DNA of 64,000 nucleotides from Desulfosporosinus youngiae DSM 17734 (GTDB lineage: Bacteria; Bacillota; Desulfitobacteriia; Desulfitobacteriales; Desulfitobacteriaceae), in the NCBI RefSeq assembly GCF_000244895.1, contig NZ_CM001441.1, forward strand, positions 5,596,979 to 5,660,978, in the 5' to 3' direction. Shown here piece after piece: positions 1-8,994 of this stretch (within the stretch, counting starts at the first letter, position 1; every line of letters begins with the position of its first letter). The position numbers and the translations under genes are program-made. The notes beneath the pieces were generated by a model, which was not told the origin of the DNA, made no database searches, and worked only from the letters and a program-made list of their open reading frames with translations.

Positions 1-1014
1 ACACTGATTCGAAGGCGGCTACCACTGACGAAACTCAAAACGGAAAAGTTCACAGTCGGTTCTCTAACTAGAACACCGATTGTACTTATGTACATTGAGG
101 GATTGACTAATCCTGAATTAATTACCATTGCGAAAAGTAAAATTCTTACTATTGATTATGATTTGTTTTTAGATTCATCTCAAGTTGCCGCGTTTATGGA
201 GGATCACGTTCATAGTATCTTCCCCCAATTCCAACAGACAGACCGTCCGGACTCATGTGTTTATGCTTTGGGCGCCGGAAAACTCACGATTTTGGTTGGC
301 AATACTCCATTTGCATTAATTGCCCCTATCACATTTTTTGATCTCTTTATCTCTCCCGACGATTATATCCATCGATGGCTGATTGGAAGTTTTTTGCGTG
401 GCGTTCGCTTTGTAAGCTTTTTTCTTTCGCTGACCATGATCCCTCTCTATGTCGCTATAAACACACATCATTATCAAATGTTTCCCCTTCAAGTGCTATT
501 CGTTTTATTAGAATCCAGAAGCAAATTGCCTTTTACCCCATTTTGGGAAGCATTTCTAATGTTAATCATAATCGAAATCATAATTGAAGCCAGTCTTCGA
601 ATGCCTACGAAGACTGGACAAACTTTAGGAGTAATTGGCGGGATTGTCATTGGGCAGGCTTCTGTTGAAGCCGGATTTGCAAGTAAAGTGTTAATTGTCA
701 CAGTAGGTATTTCCACAATTGCTTCGTTTTTAGTTCCCAATTATCTGATGGTCAAAGCTAACAGGCTACTTTTATTTGCTTTTATGCTACTTTCGTCAAT
801 TCTTGGAATATTTGGTATGGCACTTGGGTTCATTATAGTTCTCGTTCATTTGAATGGGCTTACATCACTGAAACAGCCTTACTTTGCCCCAATTGCTCCT
901 TTACATATGAGCGATTGGAAGGATCTTTTTATTCGCGCACCCTTGCAGTGGATCAAGACGCGTCCTGTTTCTTTATATCCCCTGCAGAAATGGCGATCCA
1001 GCCGAAGGAGATGA
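1..1014 (+). CDS. GerA-family spore germination protein, A subunit (5' end outside window)
   Basis: This is the C-terminal part of a germinant-receptor A subunit, the integral membrane protein that with B and C subunits senses nutrients in the spore inner membrane. The reading frame is open from base 1; the first internal ATG (base 88) is not the start, because the upstream codons already read like family sequence with a basic stretch and a strand leading into YIEGLTNPEL. A soluble section (to about residue 105 of the visible part) is followed by several hydrophobic segments and a short basic tail (KWRSSRRR). It is followed after 4 bases by the B subunit and then the C subunit, the standard gerA/gerB/gerC order. 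Which receptor (GerA, GerB, GerK or another) cannot be told from sequence alone. The N-terminal cytoplasmic domain lies left of the window. Confidence 0.9.
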   Translation, partial: TLIRRRLPLTKLKTEKFTVGSLTRTPIVLMYIEGLTNPELITIAKSKILTIDYDLFLDSSQVAAFMEDHVHSIFPQFQQTDRPDSCVYALGAGKLTILVGNTPFALIAPITFFDLFISPDDYIHRWLIGSFLRGVRFVSFFLSLTMIPLYVAINTHHYQMFPLQVLFVLLESRSKLPFTPFWEAFLMLIIIEIIIEASLRMPTKTGQTLGVIGGIVIGQASVEAGFASKVLIVTVGISTIASFLVPNYLMVKANRLLLFAFMLLSSILGIFGMALGFIIVLVHLNGLTSLKQPYFAPIAPLHMSDWKDLFIRAPLQWIKTRPVSLYPLQKWRSSRRR

Positions 1015-1018
1015 TCAC

Positions 1019-2140
1019 TTGCCCTCACCTTCGTTATTTGAAAAATCGTCTCCCTTTAGCGGCGTTTATTTCATGTTGATGGTCAATCGAATGCAAATGC
1101 TTTACTATTTTATAATCATGCCGAGGCATTTAGTTCATCCTTATATGATTATGGGGATTATGGCCGTAGGAATCTTGTCGCAAGTTAATTTGATGCTGTT
1201 ATCCAAGTGGTTTTCATCTGATTTTTCAGTGCAGGGTTATCAAGGATTCGTGCAGCTATTAGGTGAAAGGACGGTTAGAGTATTTGCTTTTCTTGGTTTG
1301 TTTCTAATCTTGCTCAGAATAACTGTAATGACACTGGGATTTGTGGAAATCGCGCACCAATATATATTTCCCTCGATGACTTCCAATTGGTTAATTCTTT
1401 CCATCTTTATAGTCTGCTTTTACCTAGCCTCTCAAGGGATGGAGAATACCATACGTTTTGTTGTGATCGCATTTCTAAGTACAATTTGGATGGTGATCAT
1501 ATATTATTCATTTTTCTTTCCGCCGATTGCTTCTATGCATGATTTATATCCTTTGATGCCGCCGGAATGGTCGGCAATTTCTTGGAAAGGGTTGTTATTG
1601 GTTTGGTCCTCACTGTCAGGAGTTGAATTTTTGGTATGTTTGACTCCTTGGCTAAGGCCAAAGCAAAAGATGCTAAAATACTTGACGATCGGCAATACGA
1701 TCTCAGTCTTAGAATATCTAGTCTTATTTATATCATCGCTATTATTTTTTGGTTCCAATTACTTAGACAAAACGAAGTATCCTGTACTTGATATGGTTCG
1801 GTACCTGCAATTTCCTGCCTATGAACGAATTGATATAGTTTTGATCTCGGTCCATCTGTTTGTCCTTGTATTTGTTAACTCAATTTTCATTTTATTATTT
1901 TATGGGGCTATCCGAATCCTCTTGGGAAAAGGGGTGCGACAGACCACACGAATGGGTTTTGCGGCAAGTTTTATAATAATTCTTGTAAGTATCCTCGTAA
2001 TCAATGAGTGGTTCTGGAAATCCGGCGAAGAACAGAACATTTGGCTGAACCTTCAGATTGGAGTAGGAGCATTCACCTACCTTTTAGTTCCGGCCTTCCT
2101 TCTGGTAGCCACTAAACTGAAGGGGCGTTTCAAAGTATGA
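1019..2140 (+). CDS. GerB-type spore germination permease, B subunit
   Basis: This is a polytopic membrane protein of the GerAB endospore germination family, related to the amino acid/polyamine/organocation transporters. It is the second subunit of the receptor and likely binds the germinant in the membrane. The roughly 373 residues form about ten hydrophobic segments, the length usual for the family. The start chosen is TTG at 1019, preceded by an AAGGAG box (about 1003-1008) and only 4 bases after the stop of the A subunit. Its last codons overlap the start of the C subunit (ATGA overlap at 2137-2140), so the three genes are translationally coupled. Confidence 0.9.
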   Translation: MPSPSLFEKSSPFSGVYFMLMVNRMQMLYYFIIMPRHLVHPYMIMGIMAVGILSQVNLMLLSKWFSSDFSVQGYQGFVQLLGERTVRVFAFLGLFLILLRITVMTLGFVEIAHQYIFPSMTSNWLILSIFIVCFYLASQGMENTIRFVVIAFLSTIWMVIIYYSFFFPPIASMHDLYPLMPPEWSAISWKGLLLVWSSLSGVEFLVCLTPWLRPKQKMLKYLTIGNTISVLEYLVLFISSLLFFGSNYLDKTKYPVLDMVRYLQFPAYERIDIVLISVHLFVLVFVNSIFILLFYGAIRILLGKGVRQTTRMGFAASFIIILVSILVINEWFWKSGEEQNIWLNLQIGVGAFTYLLVPAFLLVATKLKGRFKV

Positions 2141-3225
2141 CGCATATAAAACGAGTAGTTTTATTGATGATAATAATAAATATCGTCTTTTTGAGCGGAT
2201 GTTCTTCTTTTTTTGTGGAGAACAATACGGTCGAAGAAATCGCTCCTGTTATTTTCTGGTCTATCCAAGAAGGTGAGTCAGGTAAATTGAAAATAAGCAC
2301 ATTGGTGCCGCCATTGATCAATGAGAAGAAAAGTATGCTCACCCTTCAAGTTAATCTATTAAAACAGGGAAGAAAGGACTTTAATTTAGTTTATTATCGC
2401 GAATTGAAATCAGGACAACTCAGAATGTTGTTTATCAGCGAAGAGCTTGCCAAAAAAGGGATTCTTCCCCTTATCGACACCCTTCTCACAGATCCCGATA
2501 TCTCCCAACGGCTCTATCTCGTGGTCATCAAAGGAAATTTTGATGATTACATCAGAAATCAAGTAGATAAACAAGAAAACCTAGATTATTTTCTTTATCG
2601 CATGCTTAAACATTATGAAACAAAAAATCAAGGGGATATCACTGTAATTAATTTGCATCAATTCTTGAAACGGTTGTACTCTCCATTTTCAGATCCCATA
2701 CTGCCTGTTTTTAAAGTTAACAAAGAAAATTTCATCTACAATGGAACTGCCTTTTTCAAGGATGACAAATTAGTTGCAACCATCAGCGACATGAATGATC
2801 AAATTCTCCAACTCCTTAATAACGATTATTACCTCAAACTCTTACCGATTCCGTCCTTAGCCGTCTCTTTAGGTCAGATTCGTTCAAAGGTTATTATAAA
2901 ATTAGCTCCAGACTACTCGTCAATTTCAATTAAGGTGAATTTGGTTGGCAGAATCGAGGAGTACCGGGGGGATAAAAATATAGTCGATAGTGACGAATTA
3001 GAGGACCTTAATCAAGAGATCAAATCCTATTTGGAAAAACAAACAACTGCGTTACTACAGAAAATGCAACAGTGGAAAGTTGATCCTTTACAAGTGGGGA
3101 CACACTCGCTTACCCCCTTCTCGCAACCAATCAAGGACGAAGAGTGGTTAAGGAAATGGGGGAATATGGAATTACAGATCAATTATCAGCTTGATCTCCA
3201 AACAATGACGAATGTGAACAAATAA
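2137..3225 (+). CDS. GerC-type spore germination lipoprotein, C subunit
   Basis: This is the lipoprotein subunit of the germinant receptor (Ger(x)C family), anchored to the outer face of the spore inner membrane. The N-terminus is a lipoprotein signal peptide: basic residues, a hydrophobic run and the lipobox LSGC with the lipidated Cys at about residue 22. The remainder is soluble with alternating strands and helices and fits the three-domain GerC fold (362 residues, slightly short of many family members at 370-400). The start ATG overlaps the B subunit stop. No further gene of the operon follows. Confidence 0.9.
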   Translation: MTHIKRVVLLMIIINIVFLSGCSSFFVENNTVEEIAPVIFWSIQEGESGKLKISTLVPPLINEKKSMLTLQVNLLKQGRKDFNLVYYRELKSGQLRMLFISEELAKKGILPLIDTLLTDPDISQRLYLVVIKGNFDDYIRNQVDKQENLDYFLYRMLKHYETKNQGDITVINLHQFLKRLYSPFSDPILPVFKVNKENFIYNGTAFFKDDKLVATISDMNDQILQLLNNDYYLKLLPIPSLAVSLGQIRSKVIIKLAPDYSSISIKVNLVGRIEEYRGDKNIVDSDELEDLNQEIKSYLEKQTTALLQKMQQWKVDPLQVGTHSLTPFSQPIKDEEWLRKWGNMELQINYQLDLQTMTNVNK

Positions 3226-3387
3226 GTGATGGATGAATTAAGATTGGTCGTTGATTAGTGGACAATCACATCTCAAATACATCAAATAAAGTTACTCGAC
3301 TAATCTAAACATTGCTATTAGCATCTCACAGTTAATCTGTGGTTTTTTGCACAGGATGCAACTCGCACGTATAGCGTTGTTCATATA

Positions 3388-3642
3388 GTGTTAGATATAG
3401 ATGGATTTTTAAAAGAAGATGGTGTATGGGTTAAGGGATCTAGTATTGATTTTTTAACAACAAATTTCGGACTTTATGTAACCGCAAAAAAAGATGGAAA
3501 ACGCAACACAAGAGGACCTCAGGCGATTTTTAAATTACTTAGCGCGATAGGAATTACTTGCAGAATTACATTCGCTAAAGACCCAAATTCTGAACGTATC
3601 TTTAAAACTTTGACTTCCAGTTATTCTTATAACTCGATGTAA
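3388..3642 (+). CDS. Hypothetical protein, start uncertain
   Basis: An open frame of 84 codons from GTG 3388, not recognised. There is no convincing ribosome binding site at the GTG, and the frame remains open upstream to about 3346, reading in a protein-like way (TYSVVHIVLDIDGF), so the annotated start is arbitrary and the ORF may be the 3' remnant of a longer gene. The product is soluble, mixed alpha/beta, with a lysine/arginine-rich middle. It lies between the germination operon and the recombinase module and is followed by a hairpin at 3671-3694. It may be a decayed island gene. Confidence 0.35.
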   Translation: MLDIDGFLKEDGVWVKGSSIDFLTTNFGLYVTAKKDGKRNTRGPQAIFKLLSAIGITCRITFAKDPNSERIFKTLTSSYSYNSM

Positions 3643-3670
3643 GGATTGGGCCTACGCTCCAGTGAAAGAA

Positions 3671-3703
3671 GGCGATGACTTCATAGTCACCGCCCTCTTT
3701 TCA
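3671..3703 (+). terminator. Probable rho-independent terminator
   Basis: GGCGATGACT (3671-3680), a 4-base loop, then AGTCACCGCC (3685-3694) pair except for one internal A/C mismatch, followed by CTCTTTTC. It is placed to end plus-strand transcription from the germination operon or the small ORF at 3388-3642. Confidence 0.55.
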
Positions 3704-3870
3704 TGTTTTTTGCTCTTAGCTGAACAAGGTGTTTTTAGCTCTTTTAGCCTTAATTATCTGAGCGAAAACCTTTGAGAAATTCAATGCGATTTTGACTTTT
3801 GAACCTAAGAATGGAACCCGTTATTAGTACCTAGGTACCTTTTTCTGAGTTTTGGTTGCTTCGCCTAACA

Positions 3871-3894
3871 AGAATTAAGGACCTAAAGGTCCTT
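3871..3894 (-). terminator. Hairpin at the end of the recombinase operon
   Basis: AAGGACC (3877-3883), loop TAAA, GGTCCTT (3888-3894), a perfect 7-bp stem. The stop codon (TAG) of the last gene lies inside the hairpin. The run of T after the stem on the minus strand is weak (TTAATTCTTG), so termination efficiency is uncertain. Confidence 0.45.
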
Positions 3895-4566
3895 CTTGAA
3901 AATGTTACCAAACCTGTTTTCTATATTTGAAAGGTTAGAATTTTTCTCCGCAGGATTAGAGCCTTTGGTTTCGAATAAAGATTCCATATTTTCAAGAGTC
4001 GTATGTTTCCTGTTATTACTGTCAAATATAATTAAATTATCTTTAAGCTGGCTTTGAGAGTGTAGGTGAGGGAATGCGCTTGAAACCATTTGTTCATTGT
4101 ACAATTGTTCATAATGTTTTACCTGCTCCCGTAAAAGCCGTATCTCGTCGTTTCTAAGCCTTAACTCCTCATTTTCACCTTTTCTTCGATTGAGCTCCTC
4201 TTTCAAATTCTTTGCCTCATTATAAAGTTCAATGAAGGTCGTCTCGATAAAATGCAGCTCGTGAATTATTTTGTTCTTGTCATTTTTGTACACTTCAAAT
4301 ATTTGTTCAATATTTGGGAAATATACATCATCATTATCTGTAAATCCAATAGACCTTGAGATTGGTTTATTTAATTCATCGATTGTTTCGGGTATACGCC
4401 TACTCCACGTATTTCTGCCAATTCCGGTTTCCTTTTCTAAGAAAAGATATGTTAGTTTTTGCCCCTTGATTTTATTTTTAATCTGTAACGCCATTTCTTT
4501 AAGTTGCTCATCACTATAGTTGGAAGGTCTACCTTTGCCAGCCTGTCCAACCCTTTCTTTAGTCAT
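3883..4566 (-). CDS. TnpC-like coiled-coil accessory protein of the recombinase module
   Basis: 227 residues, last gene of a four-gene operon with three tyrosine-recombinase-like genes. The N-terminal part is basic with a helix-turn-helix-like section (about residues 15-60: a conserved-looking GRPSNYSDEQL followed by a TGIGRNTWSRR segment), and residues about 85-160 form a long charged coiled coil. This matches the plan of Tn554 TnpC and the DUF6262-like partners that accompany TnpA/TnpB, which influence orientation or efficiency of transposition rather than catalysing it. The start ATG at 4566 has a strong GGAGGACAGG box and overlaps the upstream gene by 8 bases, so translation is coupled. 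The C-terminal 50 residues are low-complexity and polar. Family assignment is by layout, not by search. Confidence 0.6.
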   Translation of the reverse strand: MTKERVGQAGKGRPSNYSDEQLKEMALQIKNKIKGQKLTYLFLEKETGIGRNTWSRRIPETIDELNKPISRSIGFTDNDDVYFPNIEQIFEVYKNDKNKIIHELHFIETTFIELYNEAKNLKEELNRRKGENEELRLRNDEIRLLREQVKHYEQLYNEQMVSSAFPHLHSQSQLKDNLIIFDSNNRKHTTLENMESLFETKGSNPAEKNSNLSNIENRFGNIFKKDL

Positions 4567-6175
4567 ACCTGTCCTCCTCTATCAGTCTTGAATCAACCAT
4601 TGCTTTTTGATTCATGTATTTGACCAGATTCTTTGAATTTGTTTTTAATAATTCCTCTGAACCAGGGTGTTTAGATAGGAGTGATGAACTGCATTGTTCC
4701 CTCATAATTAGAAGGATTTCATTCATGCGTTGATTTAGGAAGGTGGAGAAGTCTTGTAACCATTGTATTCCTTGTTCGTATTTATCGATATCCGGCTTAA
4801 AGATATAGTTGTTGCACATCCTGCAATCCTCGACGCATGAGTTAGGGAAGATTTCAATTTTCTCCTTGCAAAAACCGTAATCCACTTTTAACATTTTAGA
4901 GGCATCCTTATCATTGTAAATTTTTCCTCTATTGTAAACATCCCTTCTCCATCCGATAAACCCCTCGGGAATTTCATTAGAAATTTTTTCTTCCAGAATG
5001 TGCTGAGCCAGGATATAGACATATGATTGGGAAAAATGTTCCGCATGAGAGTAGTAATTTTCCTGTGTGGCTATTACATCATGTCCTGCCATTCTTGCAA
5101 TGGAAAGCATGTTAAAGCCCTGTAAAAACATATTGATAATTGCGAAGTGCCTGGTATCACCTGGCTTAATTCTCTCAAGGTTGTTTTCCGAATATATGCC
5201 TTCAATTACCTCGGTATAAAACTCTAGCAGTAAAAAATCAAAATTGTAGAGAGTCATCCTATTAAACGCTTGACTTTTGGGTCTTTTTCGGAACATTTGA
5301 TAAAAATCCCGTGGAAAAAGGTATTCATCTTCAATTCCCAATTCCTCTAACTTAAATTTATAGGAAGAGATAATCTGGTACGTTTGACGATCAATTTGGA
5401 TTAAATCATAATGAATTTCTTTTTTGGGTGTATCATTATGATCCTTGATCCTTGGTACTTTAAGCCAAATAGTTCCGTCTGGTCTTGGTTCCAAGCAATT
5501 CATCTTCATTAAAAGGAACTCTGTTGGTCGCATAGGTATAATATTCGAAACAAGCCACCAGATCATAATTGGCACGAATTTTAGGGTCTGTTCAATTGGC
5601 TTGGTCTGAAAAAAGTCGTTTAAGATATCGTTGAATGCCAGTACGTCGTTAAAATGCGGCAAATCCCGGCTGCTTGATTTTGAAAAGGGTACGGTGTTGC
5701 AAATACTTAATATCTGATTTTCCTGATCGCAAGGGAAAAAACTGATAAAGTTCTTTAACACGTTTGAAAGGTTATAAGAACGCGGCTCCGACATTGATAA
5801 CATCGTCTGTTTCAGCCTGTCGGTTTTTTTAAAGCCGTTCGATACCCTAATCGTCTTTTTGAGGAGTTGGAGTTCATCGTAACACTTATGAGGGCTAACT
5901 CCTGTTGATCTACGGAACGTGATAAAGGCCTTAATGGCTTGGTTTAATTCCTCGAAAAGTTCTATATCAAATGCCAGTCGAAAATCGTTTGCCTTTATTG
6001 GGCATGGCATAATCCAGGTGCGATCATTAAAAGACTCTGCAATAATATACCCATTTTCTTTTAAAGCCAAAAAAGTGCTCAGATAACGTTCTGTTTCTGA
6101 TTCGTCGTAATAAATTTGTTCGACTACGCTTACATTAGCGTGGCTGAATAAATCTTGAGAAATTTTTAGTTCCAA
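4559..6175 (-). CDS. Tyrosine recombinase of a Tn554-like module (third recombinase)
   Basis: About 538 residues; DNA breaking-rejoining enzyme of the tyrosine recombinase family. Visible catalytic boxes: first arginine in PMRPTEFLLMK (about residue 215 of the mature frame), second arginine in GDTRHFAIINMF (the usual HxxR His is Gly), then MAGHDVIATQENYYSH with the GH box and the nucleophile Tyr. Near the C-terminus a Cys cluster (CVEDCRMC, plus an upstream GFC) looks like a zinc site. I place the start at TTG 6175, which sits 5 bases after an AAGGTGA box and 10 bases past the stop of the upstream gene; a longer frame to ATG 6235 has no visible box and would overlap that gene by 50 bases. Second-largest gene in the operon; likely acts with its two partners on the ends of the element. 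Confidence 0.8.
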   Translation of the reverse strand: MELKISQDLFSHANVSVVEQIYYDESETERYLSTFLALKENGYIIAESFNDRTWIMPCPIKANDFRLAFDIELFEELNQAIKAFITFRRSTGVSPHKCYDELQLLKKTIRVSNGFKKTDRLKQTMLSMSEPRSYNLSNVLKNFISFFPCDQENQILSICNTVPFSKSSSRDLPHFNDVLAFNDILNDFFQTKPIEQTLKFVPIMIWWLVSNIIPMRPTEFLLMKMNCLEPRPDGTIWLKVPRIKDHNDTPKKEIHYDLIQIDRQTYQIISSYKFKLEELGIEDEYLFPRDFYQMFRKRPKSQAFNRMTLYNFDFLLLEFYTEVIEGIYSENNLERIKPGDTRHFAIINMFLQGFNMLSIARMAGHDVIATQENYYSHAEHFSQSYVYILAQHILEEKISNEIPEGFIGWRRDVYNRGKIYNDKDASKMLKVDYGFCKEKIEIFPNSCVEDCRMCNNYIFKPDIDKYEQGIQWLQDFSTFLNQRMNEILLIMREQCSSSLLSKHPGSEELLKTNSKNLVKYMNQKAMVDSRLIEEDRYD

Positions 6176-6185
6176 GCTGTTCACC

Positions 6186-8990
6186 TTATTCAATATAAAT
6201 TTTGTCAGCCAGTTCGCTAAGCTTATTTCGTACATTTTGCATTTCTATAAATGCTTCAATATACTCCCCTCCAAAAAATTTGATTCCCTCGTCAAGCAGG
6301 AGTAATAAATTCAAAAGAAAATATGAATCTTTTTTTCGAATGGTACTATATTGAGTAGTTTCAATTGAATTAATTAAACGATCAAATTCTCCACTAAGTT
6401 CAATAAATAAGTAATTTTTCGGAATAATGTTGGGGCATGAATAACACGAGTTTAATCGCGGGTATTCACAAATAGGGTGCGTTATGCACTGGGCGTTTTC
6501 GGTTTTTGAAGGCATTTCGCCCTTAAAAATTTTTATTATAATTTCTATTAGAGATTCCTTGCTCAATTTTGCCAATCTTGTCATAACAGAATTTCGCTTT
6601 TGCTTAATTTTTAAAAGAAATTGCGCCCACTTTTCAGCCTGGTTAGGGCTGCCTAATTGATTCCGAAGGGTAACAATCGCTTCGGTTTTTTCCTCCATTG
6701 TTCGGGTAACATCAACTTTTTCGCTTGCCAATAAAATTAAATAATTGTAGAGCCATCCGAAATGCCCTCGCCGGAATAGGTTTGAGGAAACTTGATTTAA
6801 GCTCCCATCCCTATTTGTTGCTTGAACATAAATGGCTGTAGTTTCCGCCCTATTGTGGGACCTTATCCTTTGAGTAAGTTCCAGAGCCACATCAGAATCA
6901 TTGCCGTCCTCATCACCTATGCTATAAAAAAAGTAAGTTAACGTGCTGTTGTTAAACTTCAGACTTTTAAAGGGCTCAAGGGATGAATTGAATTTAAAAA
7001 ATTCTTGGTGACGATTTTTCCCCGAGGTAGCCACAGTTTTTCTTTCTCCATAAATAAATGATTCAAGGAGAAACGATTGAGCCTCCTTTTGCCTATGTAA
7101 TTCTGAAATGATCAATGCTGTAGACAATGGCTCAACCAGTTCCGGCTCAACTAAAAATGTAACAAACGTGGTCGTTTTACTTGTTCTGATTGAACGAAAA
7201 TGCAGATACAATTGATTAATAACCTTTTGGCATTGCGTAATTGATAAGACATTGGCTTTAAACCAGTCAAAAGAATCAACCTGAATAGAGGAGATATCGA
7301 TTTTCGGCATATTAAAAACAATGTCGGTAGCTCTCCATGCGTCCGTAAGGTGCATTATTGTATATGCCCACATATTTGCGTAATATTGATTGTTAATCGC
7401 ATTAGGCAAATGTAACATTAGATCTTTAACGTACCTGTAAAATGAATAAAAAGCTTCAGGAGAGTAAATTTCCTTTTCCCTTTTAGTTTTTTTTGATTTA
7501 AAAACAACATATTTTTTCGGAATCGACAGACCTTGGACTGTGTAGCAATATTCATAGAAATGAATAAAGATACGCCTTTTATGATCGCTTGTCATTTTAT
7601 TGTATATAATAGAATCAATAAAACTGACATCTAACTCGTACAGATTTTTACTAAAAGTCCCTAATATCTCGAATACAGACTGGTAGTAACCAAAAAAGCT
7701 TTGGACATGACTCGGATTGCCTCTTAATTTGCCTAATTTAATTTTACAGAACTCTACAAATAAATCCTGCGTTTTTCTCAAATTAAAGGGCAAAGGGAAA
7801 GCCGATATAAAGCGTAAAAGTTCTTCCAACGCATCTTTGTTCGTATAAATTATGCCCTTTTTATGATACTGTTGTTTAGGCCTCGAAGCGATAAATTCAT
7901 CTGCTTCTTCAATCGGTATACAATACAACCCTTTAACCTTTTGGGCATTTGTAAACAACTGTTTATTTTTAACTTTTATCCTTAGCGTTTGCAATGACAA
8001 TCCGGTCTTATCGGCTATAGTCTTAAGATTTATTGTATTGGAAGGCATGAGAATTGCTTTTTTGTGTTTTATCAAAGAAATTCGGCTTTGGGGTTTATAA
8101 TCCACGATTGATTCCATCGGAATCATCCATTTGGTTTGCTTTGTATTAAACGGAACTTTAATAGCACCCTTGATTATTCCAGAGTTTATTTTTTGGGATA
8201 ACGTGCCTTTACTGATTTTTAATAATTCTGCAGCCTTGCTGGTATCTACATAGTTTTCAAGCCCTAGATATTCGGTAAAGGCCGGTTTGCCTTTATCATG
8301 TTTTATAACGTCATAAATTAGGGGTAAATCCTTAATATTTATATAAGGGGTTCCCATATGTAAGATGTACGGTATTTTCGTTTTCCAATATTGAAAATTG
8401 AAGTCGAGATTCAATTTTTCCTTAACCTGGTTTATCCTTAAGTATTCATTTGGATTATAATCATCGATATAACCGATGCTTTGTTTAATATCCTCAATTG
8501 AGTCGGATTTAAATAGATATTTGTCCTTGTACAGATGGTAACTTACAAGTAATCCGCTTTTAATTAATCTTAAAATTTTTTCTGGACTCAAATTTAGCAT
8601 GCTGCTTAATTGCTTAACGCTAATATAATCCTCCTCATTAACGTAGCCACTTAACTTCTTTATCTCATTAATCGAACTAAGTGGGATGTAAACCTTTTTG
8701 CCGAATTGTACACTGGTTTTAACCCATCCCCTTTTAATCCAATTCAAATAAGTTTCGTGGCTAATTTTAAATAAACCAAGAAATTCAGTTAGCCCCATGT
8801 ACTCGTCAGTATTTATATGTCCGATATTCCTCTTTATCAATGGAATAGATTCCTGTGAGATTAGGACTTTATTACCGATTTTAATCAAAGGAACTTTTCC
8901 TTCTGCTATCCATCTGATGATAGTGCCATAGGTGACATTCAAAACTCTTGCGAGTTCAGCTTTTGTCAGAAATTCCGGTTTAGATTGCAA
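6186..8990 (-). CDS. Giant recombinase-like protein with six tandem helix-turn-helix repeats (TnpB-like)
   Basis: About 934 residues, longer than Tn554 TnpB (roughly 630, from family knowledge). The first 370 residues contain six successive excisionase/MerR-like helix-turn-helix units, each with the pattern of a helix pair followed by a small beta wing and a serine/isoleucine exit helix (counting from ATG 9023: about 20-62, 76-122, 133-180, 194-236, 259-306, 331-378). The C-terminal half is tyrosine-recombinase-like: LTDAWRATDIV fits the first arginine box, and RSHNRAETTAIYVQA fits the GH/Tyr box, but no HxxR box is recognisable between them. A Cys cluster (CITHPICEY..., CYSC) near the C-terminus resembles a zinc site. 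Start chosen as TTG 8990, 10 bases after AAGGAG and just past the stop of the first gene; the ATG at 9023 has no box. Confidence 0.75.
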   Translation of the reverse strand: MQSKPEFLTKAELARVLNVTYGTIIRWIAEGKVPLIKIGNKVLISQESIPLIKRNIGHINTDEYMGLTEFLGLFKISHETYLNWIKRGWVKTSVQFGKKVYIPLSSINEIKKLSGYVNEEDYISVKQLSSMLNLSPEKILRLIKSGLLVSYHLYKDKYLFKSDSIEDIKQSIGYIDDYNPNEYLRINQVKEKLNLDFNFQYWKTKIPYILHMGTPYINIKDLPLIYDVIKHDKGKPAFTEYLGLENYVDTSKAAELLKISKGTLSQKINSGIIKGAIKVPFNTKQTKWMIPMESIVDYKPQSRISLIKHKKAILMPSNTINLKTIADKTGLSLQTLRIKVKNKQLFTNAQKVKGLYCIPIEEADEFIASRPKQQYHKKGIIYTNKDALEELLRFISAFPLPFNLRKTQDLFVEFCKIKLGKLRGNPSHVQSFFGYYQSVFEILGTFSKNLYELDVSFIDSIIYNKMTSDHKRRIFIHFYEYCYTVQGLSIPKKYVVFKSKKTKREKEIYSPEAFYSFYRYVKDLMLHLPNAINNQYYANMWAYTIMHLTDAWRATDIVFNMPKIDISSIQVDSFDWFKANVLSITQCQKVINQLYLHFRSIRTSKTTTFVTFLVEPELVEPLSTALIISELHRQKEAQSFLLESFIYGERKTVATSGKNRHQEFFKFNSSLEPFKSLKFNNSTLTYFFYSIGDEDGNDSDVALELTQRIRSHNRAETTAIYVQATNRDGSLNQVSSNLFRRGHFGWLYNYLILLASEKVDVTRTMEEKTEAIVTLRNQLGSPNQAEKWAQFLLKIKQKRNSVMTRLAKLSKESLIEIIIKIFKGEMPSKTENAQCITHPICEYPRLNSCYSCPNIIPKNYLFIELSGEFDRLINSIETTQYSTIRKKDSYFLLNLLLLLDEGIKFFGGEYIEAFIEMQNVRNKLSELADKIYIE

Positions 8991-8994
8991 TGTT

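Noticed and set aside
3660..3880. Left end of the recombinase element carrying the missing ligase N-terminus
   Set aside because: I translated the flank in all forward frames and found no ligase-like sequence, and no copy of the TGTACA-bearing block; the left boundary remains undetermined.
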